Assembly: GCF_002263215.1 (NCBI RefSeq)
Contig: NZ_NLFK01000005.1
Span: 124,001-188,000, forward strand
Reading direction: 5' to 3'
Source: Actinobacillus seminis
GTDB lineage: Bacteria > Pseudomonadota > Gammaproteobacteria > Enterobacterales > Pasteurellaceae
DNA: 64,000 bases
In this document: piece by piece, positions 50,715 through 61,446 of the stretch
How positions within the stretch are numbered: position 1 is the first letter of the stretch
Layout: every line of letters starts with the position of its first letter
Translations under genes and position numbers: made by a program
Notes under the pieces: model-generated
The model's input: only the letters and a program-made list of their open reading frames with translations
Told to the model about the DNA's origin: nothing
Databases searched by the model: none

Positions 50715-50901
50715 AGTAAATAATATAATGTTATGTTGATATCCGGATCGAAGGTTCGATCCCCCTGCAAAACAAAGATAGCTTAAAATTTAGAGAAAGA
50801 AAATATTTAATTTTAAATATATTGCTCTTTTCTTAAAAAAGAATCATCTTTCAGCAAAAAATATTTAAAAAAAACAAAATAAAAAATTTTTATCAAAACA
50901 G

Positions 50902-50953
50902 TTGACATACTGTATATTAAATCAGTATCATTTAACTGTATAAAAAACCAGTT
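50902..50953 (+). promoter_or_regulatory. promoter with two LexA (SOS) boxes
   Basis: -35 TTGACA (50902-50907) and -10 TATCAT (50926-50931) are 18 bp apart. A LexA-type box TACTG-N10-CAGTA (50908-50927) fills the spacer and overlaps the -10. A second, AACTG-N10-CAGTT (50934-50953), follows by 26 bp centre to centre. Both match the CTG-N10-CAG LexA pattern, so repression by LexA is likely. Confidence 0.75.
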
Positions 50954-50969
50954 AATTTTGAGGTGTATG

Positions 50970-51410
50970 ATGGCTTTTATGAATAATACAATGGAAAATA
51001 TGGCTAAAATGTATTCTTATCATCCTATGCCATTCTATCAAGATACTAACCCATCAAAAGGTAATCAAAAGTTGGATCTCAATTTACATTGCATCAAACG
51101 TCCGCAACAGACTTGCTTTATCCAAGTGACCAATCCGAATTTATTTACTTGGGGAATTGAAACTGGCGATATTTTGGTAGTCGAAAAAAATGATCAGCTT
51201 TATCACGGGGATTTGGTTGTTTTAGATATAAACGGGCAATTCCAGCTTTATGAAGTAGCGTTGAATGAACATGAGATCCTCTTTTTTTCGCTAGACAGCA
51301 AAATTTCCAGCATTAAAACTGCAACTCAATATGATATCCCTCTGGTGGGTACGGTAACCAATACTATCCACCAAATTAAACCAAGGATCGCAATAAAACT
51401 TGTCGCTTAA
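50970..51410 (+). CDS. UmuD-like S24 protein without catalytic residues
   Basis: The segment from QKLDLNLHCIKRPQQTCFIQ to the end aligns with E. coli UmuD, with the boxes GIETGDILVV, HGDLVVLDINGQF and IPLVGTVTN. The self-cleavage Ser (in UmuD SGDSM) is replaced by Asn in TNPNL, and the Lys of FTVKKL by Tyr in FQLYEV. It therefore should not self-cleave. The N-terminus lacks a Cys-Gly cleavage site and any helix-turn-helix. ATG 50970 is chosen from the GAGG at 50960-50963; ATG 50967 and a TTG at 50958 are alternatives. 146 residues. No umuC or imuB gene adjoins. Two SOS boxes lie in its promoter. Confidence 0.82.
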   Translation: MAFMNNTMENMAKMYSYHPMPFYQDTNPSKGNQKLDLNLHCIKRPQQTCFIQVTNPNLFTWGIETGDILVVEKNDQLYHGDLVVLDINGQFQLYEVALNEHEILFFSLDSKISSIKTATQYDIPLVGTVTNTIHQIKPRIAIKLVA

Positions 51411-51438
51411 TCAATAAAAAAGAATGCAGAATAGCCAG

Positions 51439-51470
51439 AAAGTGCAGTTAAAAATAACTGCACTTTTACT
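51439..51470. terminator. bidirectional terminator resembling a degenerate uptake-signal dyad
   Basis: Arms AAAGTGCAGTT (51439-51449) and AACTGCACTTT (51456-51466) lie between convergent genes; each arm differs from the uptake signal by one or two bases. Confidence 0.8.
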
Positions 51471-51494
51471 TATGCTAACAAAAATAGAAATCAA

Positions 51495-51992
51495 TTAAAT
51501 AACGCGACGTGATTGTGTATAAGTTCTGCGCCAATAACTATCAGTCAACGAACTAATGGTGACACCGGAACGTGTCCCGGCATGCATAAACTCATTATTA
51601 CTGATATAAATGCCAACATGACGATTAGCTCGGAAAAAAACTAAATCACCAGGTTTCAAATTTACTTTTTGAATTTGTTTTCCTGCATGGCGTTGTTCGA
51701 AAGTCGAACGAGGTAAGCTAATTCCAAAAACATTTGCAAGAGCGATTTGTGTGAATGCGGAACAATCAATTCCATTTTTGCTTTCACCACCCAGTCGATA
51801 ACGCGTACCTACCCATTCTTGATAAACTTGTGCTAATTGCTTCTCAAATTCAACGAAAGATCGTGACGGCGTATTGGTTTTAACCCCATTGATGAACCGG
51901 GGTTCTTTATTGTTTTTAACATTTACCGATCCTGAATTAGAACACGCGGTCAATAAAGCTAAACCTGAAATAATAAAAATCTTCTTTAGCAT
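51495..51992 (-). CDS. NlpC/P60-family lipoprotein (MepS/Spr-like)
   Basis: Probable outer-membrane-anchored peptidoglycan endopeptidase. Lipoprotein signal with lipobox LTAC at residues 14-17. The NlpC/P60 catalytic triad is visible: Cys in GIDCSAFTQIA, His in NRHVGIYIS, and a third residue (His) in FMHAGTRSG. The YRLGGESKNGIDC lead-in is family-typical. 165 residues. Monocistronic. Confidence 0.93.
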   Translation of the reverse strand: MLKKIFIISGLALLTACSNSGSVNVKNNKEPRFINGVKTNTPSRSFVEFEKQLAQVYQEWVGTRYRLGGESKNGIDCSAFTQIALANVFGISLPRSTFEQRHAGKQIQKVNLKPGDLVFFRANRHVGIYISNNEFMHAGTRSGVTISSLTDSYWRRTYTQSRRVI

Positions 51993-52140
51993 ATATAAAT
52001 AAAACTGAATAACTATATATCTGATTGATAATACCTGACTTTTACTTTAATAGCCAGCACTTATAACACTAATTTAAAAAACTTCTACATTTTTTGTTAT
52101 TTCGTGAATAACATCACATAATTTATATATCTTTATTAAG

Positions 52141-52175
52141 AAAAAACGAGCAATGTTGTAACATTACTCGTTTTT
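52141..52175 (-). terminator. terminator of the aceE-aceF-lpdA operon
   Basis: Arms ACGAGCAATGTT (52146-52157) and AACATTACTCGT (52160-52171) with one G-U pair and a U-run on the minus side, 28 bp past lpdA. Confidence 0.85.
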
Positions 52176-52202
52176 ATTCAAACTGAATTTAGTAAAACTC
52201 AA

Positions 52203-53624
52203 TTATTTTTTCTTCGCTTTCGGGTTCGGTAAGTCGGTGACAGAACCTTCAAACACCTCTGCTGCTAAACCGACGGACTCATGCAATGTTGGGTGCGCAT
52301 GAATTGTCAATGCTAAATCTTCTGCATCACAACCCATTTCAATCGCTAAACCAATTTCACCTAATAATTCACCACCGTTAGTACCAACAATCGCACCACC
52401 GATAATGCGGTGTGTTTCTTTATCGAAGATTAATTTGGTCATACCATCTGCACAATCTGATGCAATTGCACGACCGGAAGCCGCCCATGGGAATTTAGCC
52501 ACCTCATAATTAATGCCTTCCGCTTTACATTCTTTCTCGGTTTTACCCACCCATGCCACTTCCGGTTCAGTATAAGCAATAGATGGAATAACTTTAGGAT
52601 CGAAATAATGTTTTTTACCGGCAATCACTTCCGCAGCTACATGACCTTCATGTACGCCTTTGTGTGCTAACATTGGTTGACCAACAATATCACCAATCGC
52701 AAAAATATGTGGGACATTAGTACGCATTTGTTTATCTGTACGGATAAAGCCACGCTCATCAACTTCCACGCCGGCAACCGGTGCATCAATTAATTTGCCA
52801 TTTGGTACGCGACCGATAGCCACTAATACAGCATCATAACGACGAGTTTCAGTACATTTTTTACCTTCCATTGAAACATGAATACCGTCATCTTTAGCCT
52901 CAACTGCAGTCACTTTCGTTTCAAGTAACAAATTGAATTTTTTCTCAACACGTTTAGTATAAATTTGTACCATATCTTTATCAGCAGCAGGAATAACTTG
53001 ATCGAACATCTCAACAACATCAATGTTAGAACCTAGCGCATGATACACGGTTCCCATTTCAAGACCAATAATACCGCCACCCATGATTAACAGATTTGCA
53101 GGCACTTCTTTTAATTTAAGTGCATCTGTTGAATCCCAAATACGTGGATCTTCATGTGGAATAAATGGAAGTTGAATTGGGCGAGAACCGGCTGCAATAA
53201 TAGCGTTATCAAAATTGATGGTTGTTTCACCATCTTCACCAGAAACAATAATCGTATTTGGACCAGAGAATTTACCGTAGCCATTTACCACTTGTACTTT
53301 ACGCATTTTCGCCATACCAGCTAAACCACCGGTTAATTGGTTAATTACTTTCTCTTTCCAACCGCGAATTTTCTCTACATCAGTACTTGGTTCACCAAAC
53401 ACGATTCCGTGTGCTGCTAAAGCTTTTGCTTCTTCAATCACTTTAGCAACGTGTAATAATGCTTTTGAAGGGATACAACCAACATTTAAGCACACACCAC
53501 CCAAGGTTGAATAGCGTTCTACAATAACAGTCTCTAATCCAAGGTCCGCGCAACGAAATGCAGCTGAATATCCAGCAGGACCGGCACCAAGTACAACAAC
53601 CTGTGTTTTAATTTCTTTGTTCAT
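52203..53624 (-). CDS. lpdA: dihydrolipoyl dehydrogenase
   Basis: E3 flavoenzyme of the pyruvate dehydrogenase complex, reoxidising dihydrolipoamide with NAD+. FAD motif GAGPAGYSAAFRCADLG, redox-active disulfide GGVCLNVGCIPSK, NAD motif MGGGIIGLEMG and the catalytic His-Glu pair in HAHPTLHESVGLAAE. 473 residues. Last gene of the complex operon; it may also serve 2-oxoglutarate dehydrogenase. Confidence 0.97.
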   Translation of the reverse strand: MNKEIKTQVVVLGAGPAGYSAAFRCADLGLETVIVERYSTLGGVCLNVGCIPSKALLHVAKVIEEAKALAAHGIVFGEPSTDVEKIRGWKEKVINQLTGGLAGMAKMRKVQVVNGYGKFSGPNTIIVSGEDGETTINFDNAIIAAGSRPIQLPFIPHEDPRIWDSTDALKLKEVPANLLIMGGGIIGLEMGTVYHALGSNIDVVEMFDQVIPAADKDMVQIYTKRVEKKFNLLLETKVTAVEAKDDGIHVSMEGKKCTETRRYDAVLVAIGRVPNGKLIDAPVAGVEVDERGFIRTDKQMRTNVPHIFAIGDIVGQPMLAHKGVHEGHVAAEVIAGKKHYFDPKVIPSIAYTEPEVAWVGKTEKECKAEGINYEVAKFPWAASGRAIASDCADGMTKLIFDKETHRIIGGAIVGTNGGELLGEIGLAIEMGCDAEDLALTIHAHPTLHESVGLAAEVFEGSVTDLPNPKAKKK

Positions 53625-53715
53625 CTTTTTACCTCGTTAAAACTTTGCGATTTTCACCGCACTTTAACTTCTCAAGTGAGGAAAATCCCCACTCACTATC
53701 CAATTATTGCTAAGA

Positions 53716-55581
53716 CTACATCACTAAACGACGAAGATCACTTAATACGCCATTAATGAAAGTAATAAATCTTGCACCATCTGCTCCATCAATCACACGG
53801 TGATCATATGATAATGACAATGGAAGCATTAAACGAGGAGTGAAATCTTTACCGTTCCATACCGGCGTCATTTCAGATTTAGATACCCCTAAAATCGCCA
53901 CTTCCGGTGCATTAACAATTGGCGTAAATTGTGTTCCGCCAATACCGCCGAGGCTAGAAATAGTGAAACATCCGCCTTGCATATCGGAAGCGGTTAATTT
54001 GCCTGCACGCGCTTTTTTAGAAATTTCCGCTAATTCGCGAGAAAGTTCAATGATGCCTTTTTTGTTAACATCTTTAAATACAGGAACCACTAAACCGTTT
54101 GGTGTATCCACCGCAACACCGATATTGATATATTTTTTCAAAATCAGGCTTTGTGCATCTTCTGAAAGTGAGCTGTTAAAGCGAGGATAGGCTTCTAATG
54201 CTTTTGCTACCGCTTTCATGATGAACACTAACGGAGTAATTTTCACGTCAAGTTTTTGTTTTTCCGCTAACACATTTTGTTCTTTACGGAATTTTTCCAA
54301 CTCGGTGATATCTGCTTTATCCCATTGGGTAACATGAGGAATCATTACCCAGTTACGGTGTAAGTTTGCCCCGGATATTTTTTGAATACGTCCTAATTCA
54401 ACTTGCTCTACTTCACCAAATTTGCTGAAATCCACTTTTGGCCATGGTAACAAGCCTAAACCAGCGCCATTGGCTTGACCTGCCGATGCTGATGCAACCG
54501 CTCCGGATTCAACCGCTTTAATCGCCGCTTTCACATAAGCTTGAACATCTTCTTTTAGAATACGACCTTTACGTCCGGTCCCTTTTACTTTGTCTAAGTT
54601 AACACCAAATTCGCGTGCTAAACGACGCACAACCGGTGTTGCATGAGCAAATACAGCACTTGCGGCAACATCTGCTTGACTTGTCGGAGTAGAAGCTGCC
54701 GGAGCTGCAGTTGGTGCCGGTGTAGCCGGTTGTGCTACAGGATCAGCACCAGCTACTTCAAAGCGCATAATCAATGAACCCGTTGAGACTTTATCACCGG
54801 ATTTAACTAAAATTTCTTTCACCACGCCGGCAAATGGCGCCGGTACTTCCATTGATGCTTTGTCGCCTTCAACGGTGATAAGTGATTGTTCTTCCGTTAC
54901 AGTATCGCCTATACTTACCATAATTTCAGTTACATTCACTTCGTCGCCACCAATATCCGGAACATTCACATTTTGCACCGCACTTTGTACCGCTGCAGCC
55001 GGTTGAGCTTGAGCAACAGGTTGAGAGGCGGCGGCAAGCGGTGCTGCACCTGCAATCTCAAATTTCATCACTAAGGTTCCGGTAGAAACTTTGTCACCAA
55101 CATTGATTAAAATTTCTTTTACCACACCGGCAACAGGTGCCGGAACTTCCATGGAGGCTTTATCACCCTCCACATTTAAAATAGATTGTTCCGCTTCAAC
55201 ACGATCGCCAACTTTTACCATAATTTCGGTCACATTTACTTCGTCGCCACCAATATCCGGAACGTTAACATCCACAACTGCACTGGCTGTTGCTTGTGGA
55301 GCCGGAGCTGCTGCTTTTTCTTCTTTTGCAGCTGGCGCTGGTGCGGCATCCGCACTTTCTAAAATAAACATTGGTGTACCTGTCGTCACTTTATCACCAA
55401 CTTTAACCAAGACTGCTTTAATTACACCCGCTTCCGGAGCCGGAACTTCCATTGCAGCTTTATCGCCTTCAACGTTAATAACTGTTTGTTCGGCAACGAT
55501 CGTATCACCTGCTTTCACCATCACTTCCGTAACGGTAACTTCATCTCCGCCGATATCCGGGATTTGAATTTCTTTTGCCAT
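53716..55581 (-). CDS. aceF: dihydrolipoamide acetyltransferase (PDH E2)
   Basis: E2 core of pyruvate dehydrogenase. Three lipoyl domains (lipoyl Lys 41 in [12 protein letters not shown], then two with [12 protein letters not shown]) are joined by Ala/Pro-rich linkers. Then comes the E1/E3-binding domain ([20 protein letters not shown]) and the catalytic domain with the HRVIDGADG motif. 621 residues. The second and third lipoyl domains are very similar in sequence, so recombination between them is possible. Confidence 0.97.
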   Translation of the reverse strand: MAKEIQIPDIGGDEVTVTEVMVKAGDTIVAEQTVINVEGDKAAMEVPAPEAGVIKAVLVKVGDKVTTGTPMFILESADAAPAPAAKEEKAAAPAPQATASAVVDVNVPDIGGDEVNVTEIMVKVGDRVEAEQSILNVEGDKASMEVPAPVAGVVKEILINVGDKVSTGTLVMKFEIAGAAPLAAASQPVAQAQPAAAVQSAVQNVNVPDIGGDEVNVTEIMVSIGDTVTEEQSLITVEGDKASMEVPAPFAGVVKEILVKSGDKVSTGSLIMRFEVAGADPVAQPATPAPTAAPAASTPTSQADVAASAVFAHATPVVRRLAREFGVNLDKVKGTGRKGRILKEDVQAYVKAAIKAVESGAVASASAGQANGAGLGLLPWPKVDFSKFGEVEQVELGRIQKISGANLHRNWVMIPHVTQWDKADITELEKFRKEQNVLAEKQKLDVKITPLVFIMKAVAKALEAYPRFNSSLSEDAQSLILKKYINIGVAVDTPNGLVVPVFKDVNKKGIIELSRELAEISKKARAGKLTASDMQGGCFTISSLGGIGGTQFTPIVNAPEVAILGVSKSEMTPVWNGKDFTPRLMLPLSLSYDHRVIDGADGARFITFINGVLSDLRRLVM

Positions 55582-55634
55582 TTTTAACTTATCCTTTGCT
55601 TGTTAGATGAGTAGCTTTATCATTATGAATTATG

Positions 55635-55662
55635 TGTATTGTGGACCAAAGTCCACAATACA
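55635..55662 (-). promoter_or_regulatory. intercistronic hairpin between aceE and aceF
   Basis: Perfect 12-bp arms TGTATTGTGGAC (55635-55646) and GTCCACAATACA (55651-55662) with a 4-nt loop start at the base after the aceE stop. There is no U-run, so this is more likely an mRNA stability or processing element than a full terminator. Confidence 0.65.
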
Positions 55663-58326
55663 TTAAGCGTATAACGGATTTACTTTATCCGCATCAATGC
55701 CATATTTAGCGATGGCTTCAGCAACAACTTTTTTATCTACAGTACCTTGCTGTGCAAGTTCTGCTAACGCAGCAACCACCACATAACGCTCATCTACTTC
55801 GAAATGTTCACGTAAATTTTCGCGACTGTCTGAACGACCGAAACCATCAGTACCAAGTACATGATAGCCTTGTGCAGGTACATACGCACGAACTTGTTCC
55901 GCGAAAAGTTTCATATAGTCAGTTGAAGCAACTGCCGGCGCATCATTCATTACTTGAGCGATATAAGGCACTTTTGGCGTTTCTGTTGGATGTAATAAGT
56001 TCCAACGCGCTACTTCTGCCCCCTCGCGTGCTAATTCAGTAAATGAAGTCACACTATAGACATCAGAGGTTACGCCATATTCATCCGCAAGGATTTTCGC
56101 CGCTTTACGTACGTGACGTAAAATCGAACCGGAACCAAGTAATTGAACTTTGCCTTTACCTTGACCGGTCACGGTTTCAAATTTATAAATACCTTTACGG
56201 ATACCTTCTTCCGCCCCTTTTGGCATTGCCGGCTGATCGTAAGTTTCGTTCAATGTAGTAATGTAGTAGAACACATCTTCTTGATCCGGACCATACATAC
56301 GACGAACGCCATCTTGCATAATCACAGCAACTTCATAAGCAAACGCCGGGTCATAAGATACACAGCTTGGAATAGTCAACGATTGAATATGGCTGTGACC
56401 GTCTTCGTGTTGTAAACCTTCACCGTTCAAGGTTGTACGACCTGAAGTACCACCGATCATGAAACCACGCGCACGTTGGTCACCAGCTGCCCACATTAAA
56501 TCGCCGACACGTTGGAAACCAAACATGGAATAGTACACATAAAATGGGATCATTGGTACATCATTGGTTGAATAAGAGGTTGCCGCAGCTAACCAAGATG
56601 CAGTCGCCCCTTGTTCATTAATTCCCTCTTGTAACACCTGACCATCAATTGCTTCGCGATAATAAGCCACTTGTTCACGATCTTGTGGTGTATAATTTTG
56701 ACCGTGCGGATTATAAATACCGATTTGACGGAATAGTCCCTCCATACCAAAGGTACGTGCTTCGTCCGCTAAAATTGGAACGATATGTTTACCGATAGAT
56801 TGATTTTTTAATAACACATTAAGTGAACGCACAAATGCCATGGTAGTAGAAATTGGACGCGCCTGTTCTTCAAACAATTGTGCGAAATCTTCTAGTGCAG
56901 GCACGTCAAGTTGTTGGGTAAAACGTGGTAAGCGAGTTGGTAAATAACCGCTTAATGCTTGGCGACGTTCATGTAAGTATTTATATTCTTCTGAACCTTC
57001 AGCAAAGGTAATATACGGAAGTTTTTCCAACTCTTCATCAGCAACAGGAACACTGAAACGATCACGGAATTGTTTTACATTAGAATCGCTCATTTTTTTC
57101 ACTTGGTGAGCAATATTTTTACCTTCAGCAGCATCACCCATCCCATAACCTTTGATGGTTTTCAATAAAAGTACAACCGGTTTACCTTTAACTTGTTTCG
57201 CTTTATTAAATGCCGCAAAAATTTTCAACGGATCATGACCGCCACGATTTAATGCCCAGATTTCATCATCTGTCATATCCGCAACAAGTGCTTCAGTTTC
57301 AGGATAACGACCAAAGAAATGTTTACGAACATAAGCACCGTCTTTTGATTTAAATGTTTGATAGTCGCCATCAACCACTTCCATCATCAATTGCAATAAT
57401 TTACCGGAAGTATCGCGCTGCAACAAACGATCCCAACGACGTCCCCAAATGACTTTAATCACTTCCCAGCCGGCGCCATTGAAATTACCTTCTAACTCTT
57501 GAATAATTTTACTGTTACCGGTTACCGGACCATCCAAACGCTGTAAGTTACAGTTGATAACAAAAATAAGGTTATCTAAATTCTCACGTGCTGCAAAAGC
57601 CAGTGCACCTCGTGATTCAACCTCATCCATCTCGCCATCACCTAAGAAAGCATATACGGTCTGTTCTGAAGTATCTTTTAATCCGCGATTATGTAAGTAT
57701 TTTAAGAAACGCGCTTGATAAATTGCACTCAACGGCCCCAAGCCCATAGAAACGGTTGGGAATTGCCAGAATTCAGGCATCAATCTTGGGTGAGGATAAG
57801 AAGAAATCCCCTTGCCATGCACTTCTTGACGGAAATTGTCTAATTGTTCTTGTGTCAAACGGCCTTCTAAGAAAGCACGGGCATAAATTCCCGGCGCAAT
57901 ATGACCTTGGAAATAAACTAAATCACCACCGCTCTTTTCGGTACGTGCTTTGAAAATATGGTTGAAACAAACTTCATAGATAGTCGCTGAAGATTGGTAC
58001 GATGCCATATGACCACCAAGTTCAAGATGCTTGTTAGAAGCTCTTAATACCATCATATTAGCATTCCAACGAATTGCACTACGAATACGACGCTCTAAAT
58101 CCAAATTACCCGGGTAGTTTGGTTCTTCATCAACAGAAATAGTATTGATATAATCTGTTGTTACTCCGGTAGGCAAAGACACGGAATTCGCACGAGCACG
58201 TTGCATCAATTGCTCAATAATAAATTGAGCTCTCTCGACACCTTCTTCACGGATTAATGAATCGATAGCCAATAACCAATCATTCGTTTCGACTGGATCT
58301 ACGTCATTTCTTAAAATTTCTGACAT
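55663..58326 (-). CDS. aceE: pyruvate dehydrogenase E1 (homodimeric)
   Basis: Thiamine-diphosphate enzyme decarboxylating pyruvate and acetylating E2. ThDP motif GDGEMDEVES...NLIFVINCN is present, as are the HFFGRYPETEALV and GGTSGRTTLNGEGLQHEDGH segments of the AceE family. 887 residues. First gene of the operon. No pdhR gene lies upstream, unlike E. coli. Confidence 0.97.
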   Translation of the reverse strand: MSEILRNDVDPVETNDWLLAIDSLIREEGVERAQFIIEQLMQRARANSVSLPTGVTTDYINTISVDEEPNYPGNLDLERRIRSAIRWNANMMVLRASNKHLELGGHMASYQSSATIYEVCFNHIFKARTEKSGGDLVYFQGHIAPGIYARAFLEGRLTQEQLDNFRQEVHGKGISSYPHPRLMPEFWQFPTVSMGLGPLSAIYQARFLKYLHNRGLKDTSEQTVYAFLGDGEMDEVESRGALAFAARENLDNLIFVINCNLQRLDGPVTGNSKIIQELEGNFNGAGWEVIKVIWGRRWDRLLQRDTSGKLLQLMMEVVDGDYQTFKSKDGAYVRKHFFGRYPETEALVADMTDDEIWALNRGGHDPLKIFAAFNKAKQVKGKPVVLLLKTIKGYGMGDAAEGKNIAHQVKKMSDSNVKQFRDRFSVPVADEELEKLPYITFAEGSEEYKYLHERRQALSGYLPTRLPRFTQQLDVPALEDFAQLFEEQARPISTTMAFVRSLNVLLKNQSIGKHIVPILADEARTFGMEGLFRQIGIYNPHGQNYTPQDREQVAYYREAIDGQVLQEGINEQGATASWLAAATSYSTNDVPMIPFYVYYSMFGFQRVGDLMWAAGDQRARGFMIGGTSGRTTLNGEGLQHEDGHSHIQSLTIPSCVSYDPAFAYEVAVIMQDGVRRMYGPDQEDVFYYITTLNETYDQPAMPKGAEEGIRKGIYKFETVTGQGKGKVQLLGSGSILRHVRKAAKILADEYGVTSDVYSVTSFTELAREGAEVARWNLLHPTETPKVPYIAQVMNDAPAVASTDYMKLFAEQVRAYVPAQGYHVLGTDGFGRSDSRENLREHFEVDERYVVVAALAELAQQGTVDKKVVAEAIAKYGIDADKVNPLYA

Positions 58327-58593
58327 AGTCTTTTCCTTATTATTTGAGTTAATGTTAAGCTTAATTCCACGTAGAAATTAAACAACGGATAGATACTAAA
58401 TCTTTATTAATTTGAAAATGCTTTCTCTATTAATAATACAGCAAAAGAGAATTCACAAATCCTTAACAAATTTGATAAATATTATTAGATTTTTTGAGAG
58501 AAAGATAGTAATTTTTGCCGTCATTAAGCAAAAAGCTCATTTCTTAGACAAGTTTTATTACCAAAAGTTAGATAAACGTAAAAATACGCAAAT
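58327..58593. other. upstream region of aceE
   Basis: About 270 AT-rich bases between crr and aceE hold no supported gene. It should contain the aceE promoter; no operator could be named with confidence. Confidence 0.5.
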
Positions 58594-58620
58594 AAAAAAG
58601 CCCATTTTAACAATGGACTT
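58594..58620 (-). terminator. terminator of the ptsHI-crr operon
   Basis: Arms AAGCCCATT (58598-58606) and AATGGACTT (58612-58620), one G-U pair, then six U on the minus strand. Confidence 0.85.
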
Positions 58621-58630
58621 CTTTAGGATA

Positions 58631-59131
58631 TTATTTTTTCAATACTAACACGACGCTTTCGCCGGCAACAACCTCACCATTTTTTTTATCAATACTGCTA
58701 ATTTCATCCATATTGGAGATCACAACAGGAGTTAATACAGATTTTGCTTTTGTTTCCAAAAGCGCAAGATCAAATTGGATAACAACATCACCACGTTTAA
58801 CCGCTTGACCTTCTTGGACAACACGGGTAAACCCTTCGCCTTTCAGCTCGACAGTATCAATACCAAAGTGTACAAAAAGCTCAACGCCTTCTTTCGATTC
58901 CATTGAAAAGGCATGATTGGTTTCAAAAATTTTACCAATAACACCATCAACTGGCGCAACAATAGTGTTGCCGGTAGGACGAATAGCGACACCGTCACCA
59001 ACAATTTTTTCTGAAAAAACAACATCTGGCACATCTTCAATATTTACAATCTCACCGGAAAGCGGCGCATAAATTTCAACATCCACCGCCTTACCGTCTT
59101 TTGAACCAAATAATCTATCAAAAAAAACCAT
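58631..59131 (-). CDS. crr: PTS glucose-specific EIIA component
   Basis: Soluble phosphocarrier that passes phosphate from HPr to sugar permeases and signals to adenylate cyclase and other transporters. The phosphorylated His is H88 in FVHFGIDTVELKGEG, with H73 as its partner. 166 residues. It follows ptsI by 60 bp. Confidence 0.97.
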   Translation of the reverse strand: MVFFDRLFGSKDGKAVDVEIYAPLSGEIVNIEDVPDVVFSEKIVGDGVAIRPTGNTIVAPVDGVIGKIFETNHAFSMESKEGVELFVHFGIDTVELKGEGFTRVVQEGQAVKRGDVVIQFDLALLETKAKSVLTPVVISNMDEISSIDKKNGEVVAGESVVLVLKK

Positions 59132-59191
59132 TTTTAGTCTCCTACTAAGTAAATCTCTTGAACATTCTATCGTAAAAGTCGTGATTTGTAT

Positions 59192-60919
59192 CTAGTTTAA
59201 TGCTTTTTCTGCTAAAAAATCTACAACTAATTTTTCAATATCCGCCGCAGTAGGTTGTTGCAAAGCATTATCTGCCAGTTCTTTCGCATCTTGATAATTT
59301 ACATTGCGAATAAGTTTCTTAATACGAGGAACCGAAATCGCACTCATACTAAACTCATCCAATCCCATCCCCAATAACAAAATAGTCGCTTTCTCATCAC
59401 CGGCTAACTCACCGCACATTCCCGTCCATTTACCTTCTGCATGAGAAGCATCAATAACTTGTTTAATTAAATTCAACACAGATGGTGACATTGGATTATA
59501 CAAATGAGAAATTAATTCATTACCGCGATCCACCGCTAAAGTATATTGGGTCAAATCATTAGTACCGATACTGAAGAAATCCACTTCTTTCGCTAAAAAT
59601 CTCGCATTCACCGCCGCAGATGGCGTTTCCACCATGACACCAATTTGAATATCTTCATCAAAGGCTTTTCCTTCATTGCGTAACGCTTGTTTAAGCTCAC
59701 CAATCACCGATTTTAATTCGCGAATTTCTTCTACCGAAATAATCATAGGGAACATTACTGCCAATTTACCATACGCCGACGCTCTTAATACTGCGCGCAA
59801 TTGCGCCTCTAAAATTTCGCGACGATCCAAAGCAATTCGAATAGCACGCCAGCCTAAGAACGGATTCATTTCTTTTGGTAAATTCAAATATGGAAGCGCT
59901 TTATCGCCGCCAATATCCATGGTACGTAAAATCACCAAGCGCCCACTCATTGCCTCAACAACGTCTTTATACGCGATAAATTGTTCTTCTTCCGTTGGCA
60001 ATTGATCACGATCCATAAACAAAAATTCGGTACGATATAAACCAACGCCTTCCGCCCCGTTACGATCCGCCCCTTCGCAATCACGAATTGTACCAATATT
60101 CGCCACCACATCCACACGACGCCCATCTAAGGTTAACGCCGGCAAATCTTTTAATTTAGCTAATTCCGCTTTTTCTTCCGCTAATTGTTGCGCTAAAGAT
60201 TTCAATCGATCGATCTCGGACTGTGTCGGATTAACATAAACCGCATTATTTACTGCATCAAGAATTAAATAATCACCGGTATTCACCAATTGAGTAACAT
60301 TATTGGTTCCCACAATCGCTGGCAACTCTAAAGAACGCGCCATAATTGAAGTATGTGATGTTCTGCCGCCAATATCGGTAACAAATCCTAAGACTTTATC
60401 CAAATTTAATTGCGCTGTTTCAGATGGCGTTAAATCACCTGCGACCAAAATCGCTTCTTCGTTAATATCGCCCAAATCCACAATTGGCATACCTAAAATA
60501 TTTTTCACCAAACGGTTACCGATATCGCGAATATCGCCGGCACGTTCTTTCAAGTATTCATCATCAATCTCGGAAAGCATAGCAACTTGTTGATCAATAA
60601 TCACACTCGCCGCCACACCGGCATTCACTTTATTTGAACGCAAATAATCAACAATTTCTTCTTCTAACTCTTCATCTTCCAAAATCATCAAATGACCTTC
60701 AAAAATCGCCGCTTTTCCCTCGCCTAAAACGCACAAAGCACGATCTTTAATCGAAGTTAATTGCTCAACCGCTGCCGCTCGCCCTTCATAAAAACGTGCA
60801 ATTTCCGTTTCAATTTGATCTTCACGAATTTTTTGTGTATCAAGTACAATTTTTTCTTCTTTCAATACAAGCGCTTTACCGAAAACAATTCCCGGTGATG
60901 CCGGAATACCTGAAATCAT
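59192..60919 (-). CDS. ptsI: PTS enzyme I
   Basis: Phosphoenolpyruvate-protein phosphotransferase; autophosphorylates on the His of [14 protein letters not shown] (about residue 189) and passes phosphate to HPr. The C-terminal PEP-binding domain has [16 protein letters not shown] (read as [10 protein letters not shown]) and the metal-binding Glu/Asp residues. 575 residues, as in E. coli. Confidence 0.97.
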   Translation of the reverse strand: MISGIPASPGIVFGKALVLKEEKIVLDTQKIREDQIETEIARFYEGRAAAVEQLTSIKDRALCVLGEGKAAIFEGHLMILEDEELEEEIVDYLRSNKVNAGVAASVIIDQQVAMLSEIDDEYLKERAGDIRDIGNRLVKNILGMPIVDLGDINEEAILVAGDLTPSETAQLNLDKVLGFVTDIGGRTSHTSIMARSLELPAIVGTNNVTQLVNTGDYLILDAVNNAVYVNPTQSEIDRLKSLAQQLAEEKAELAKLKDLPALTLDGRRVDVVANIGTIRDCEGADRNGAEGVGLYRTEFLFMDRDQLPTEEEQFIAYKDVVEAMSGRLVILRTMDIGGDKALPYLNLPKEMNPFLGWRAIRIALDRREILEAQLRAVLRASAYGKLAVMFPMIISVEEIRELKSVIGELKQALRNEGKAFDEDIQIGVMVETPSAAVNARFLAKEVDFFSIGTNDLTQYTLAVDRGNELISHLYNPMSPSVLNLIKQVIDASHAEGKWTGMCGELAGDEKATILLLGMGLDEFSMSAISVPRIKKLIRNVNYQDAKELADNALQQPTAADIEKLVVDFLAEKALN

Positions 60920-61030
60920 ATGTTACCTTCCAAATGTCAATAAAATTAAAATATTAGATAGAATAATAGCCATAATACCCGATTTTTACCTCACAAGATA
61001 AAAATACCGTCCTATGGCTAATCAAGCTTA

Positions 61031-61288
61031 CTATTCTAACGTCGGAATTAAGGCAACTAAATGTTCAACCGCTTTTTGCTCATCTTCACCTTCTGCAGAA
61101 ATCGTGATCACGGTGCCTTGAGTTAAACCGAGAGTTTGTAATTTAAACAAACTTTTCGCACTGGCATTTTTTCCACCTGAAGTCACCGTTACTTCAGAAA
61201 CAAAAGCTTTAGCTTCTTTGACAAATTGAGCGGCCGGACGAGTGTGTAATCCATTTGGCGCAATAATTTCAACCTCTTTTGAGTACAT
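61031..61288 (-). CDS. ptsH: PTS phosphocarrier HPr
   Basis: 85-residue general phosphocarrier. The phosphorylation site H15 is in [12 protein letters not shown], and Ser46 lies in [13 protein letters not shown]. First gene of ptsH-ptsI-crr, with a 111-bp gap to ptsI. Confidence 0.97.
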   Translation of the reverse strand: MYSKEVEIIAPNGLHTRPAAQFVKEAKAFVSEVTVTSGGKNASAKSLFKLQTLGLTQGTVITISAEGEDEQKAVEHLVALIPTLE

Positions 61289-61446
61289 AGTGGTATCCTC
61301 TTCTCATTGTAATTAAGTTAAAAAGTCATTAACGGATTTAAGCTAAATCCATAAATTCATCTTCTCTTATTTATTTTATTTTTTAAAATAAATCACAGGT
61401 AGTATCAATCTTCAAACAACAATAATCAAGCTTGGACACGTCAAAA

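Noticed and set aside
55091-55567. 158-codon frame antisense to aceF lipoyl domains, with internal repeats
   Set aside because: Its repeats mirror the lipoyl domain repeats on the coding strand.
58412-58648. 78-codon plus-strand frame between aceE and crr
   Set aside because: AT-rich, runs through the crr terminator, no ribosome site.
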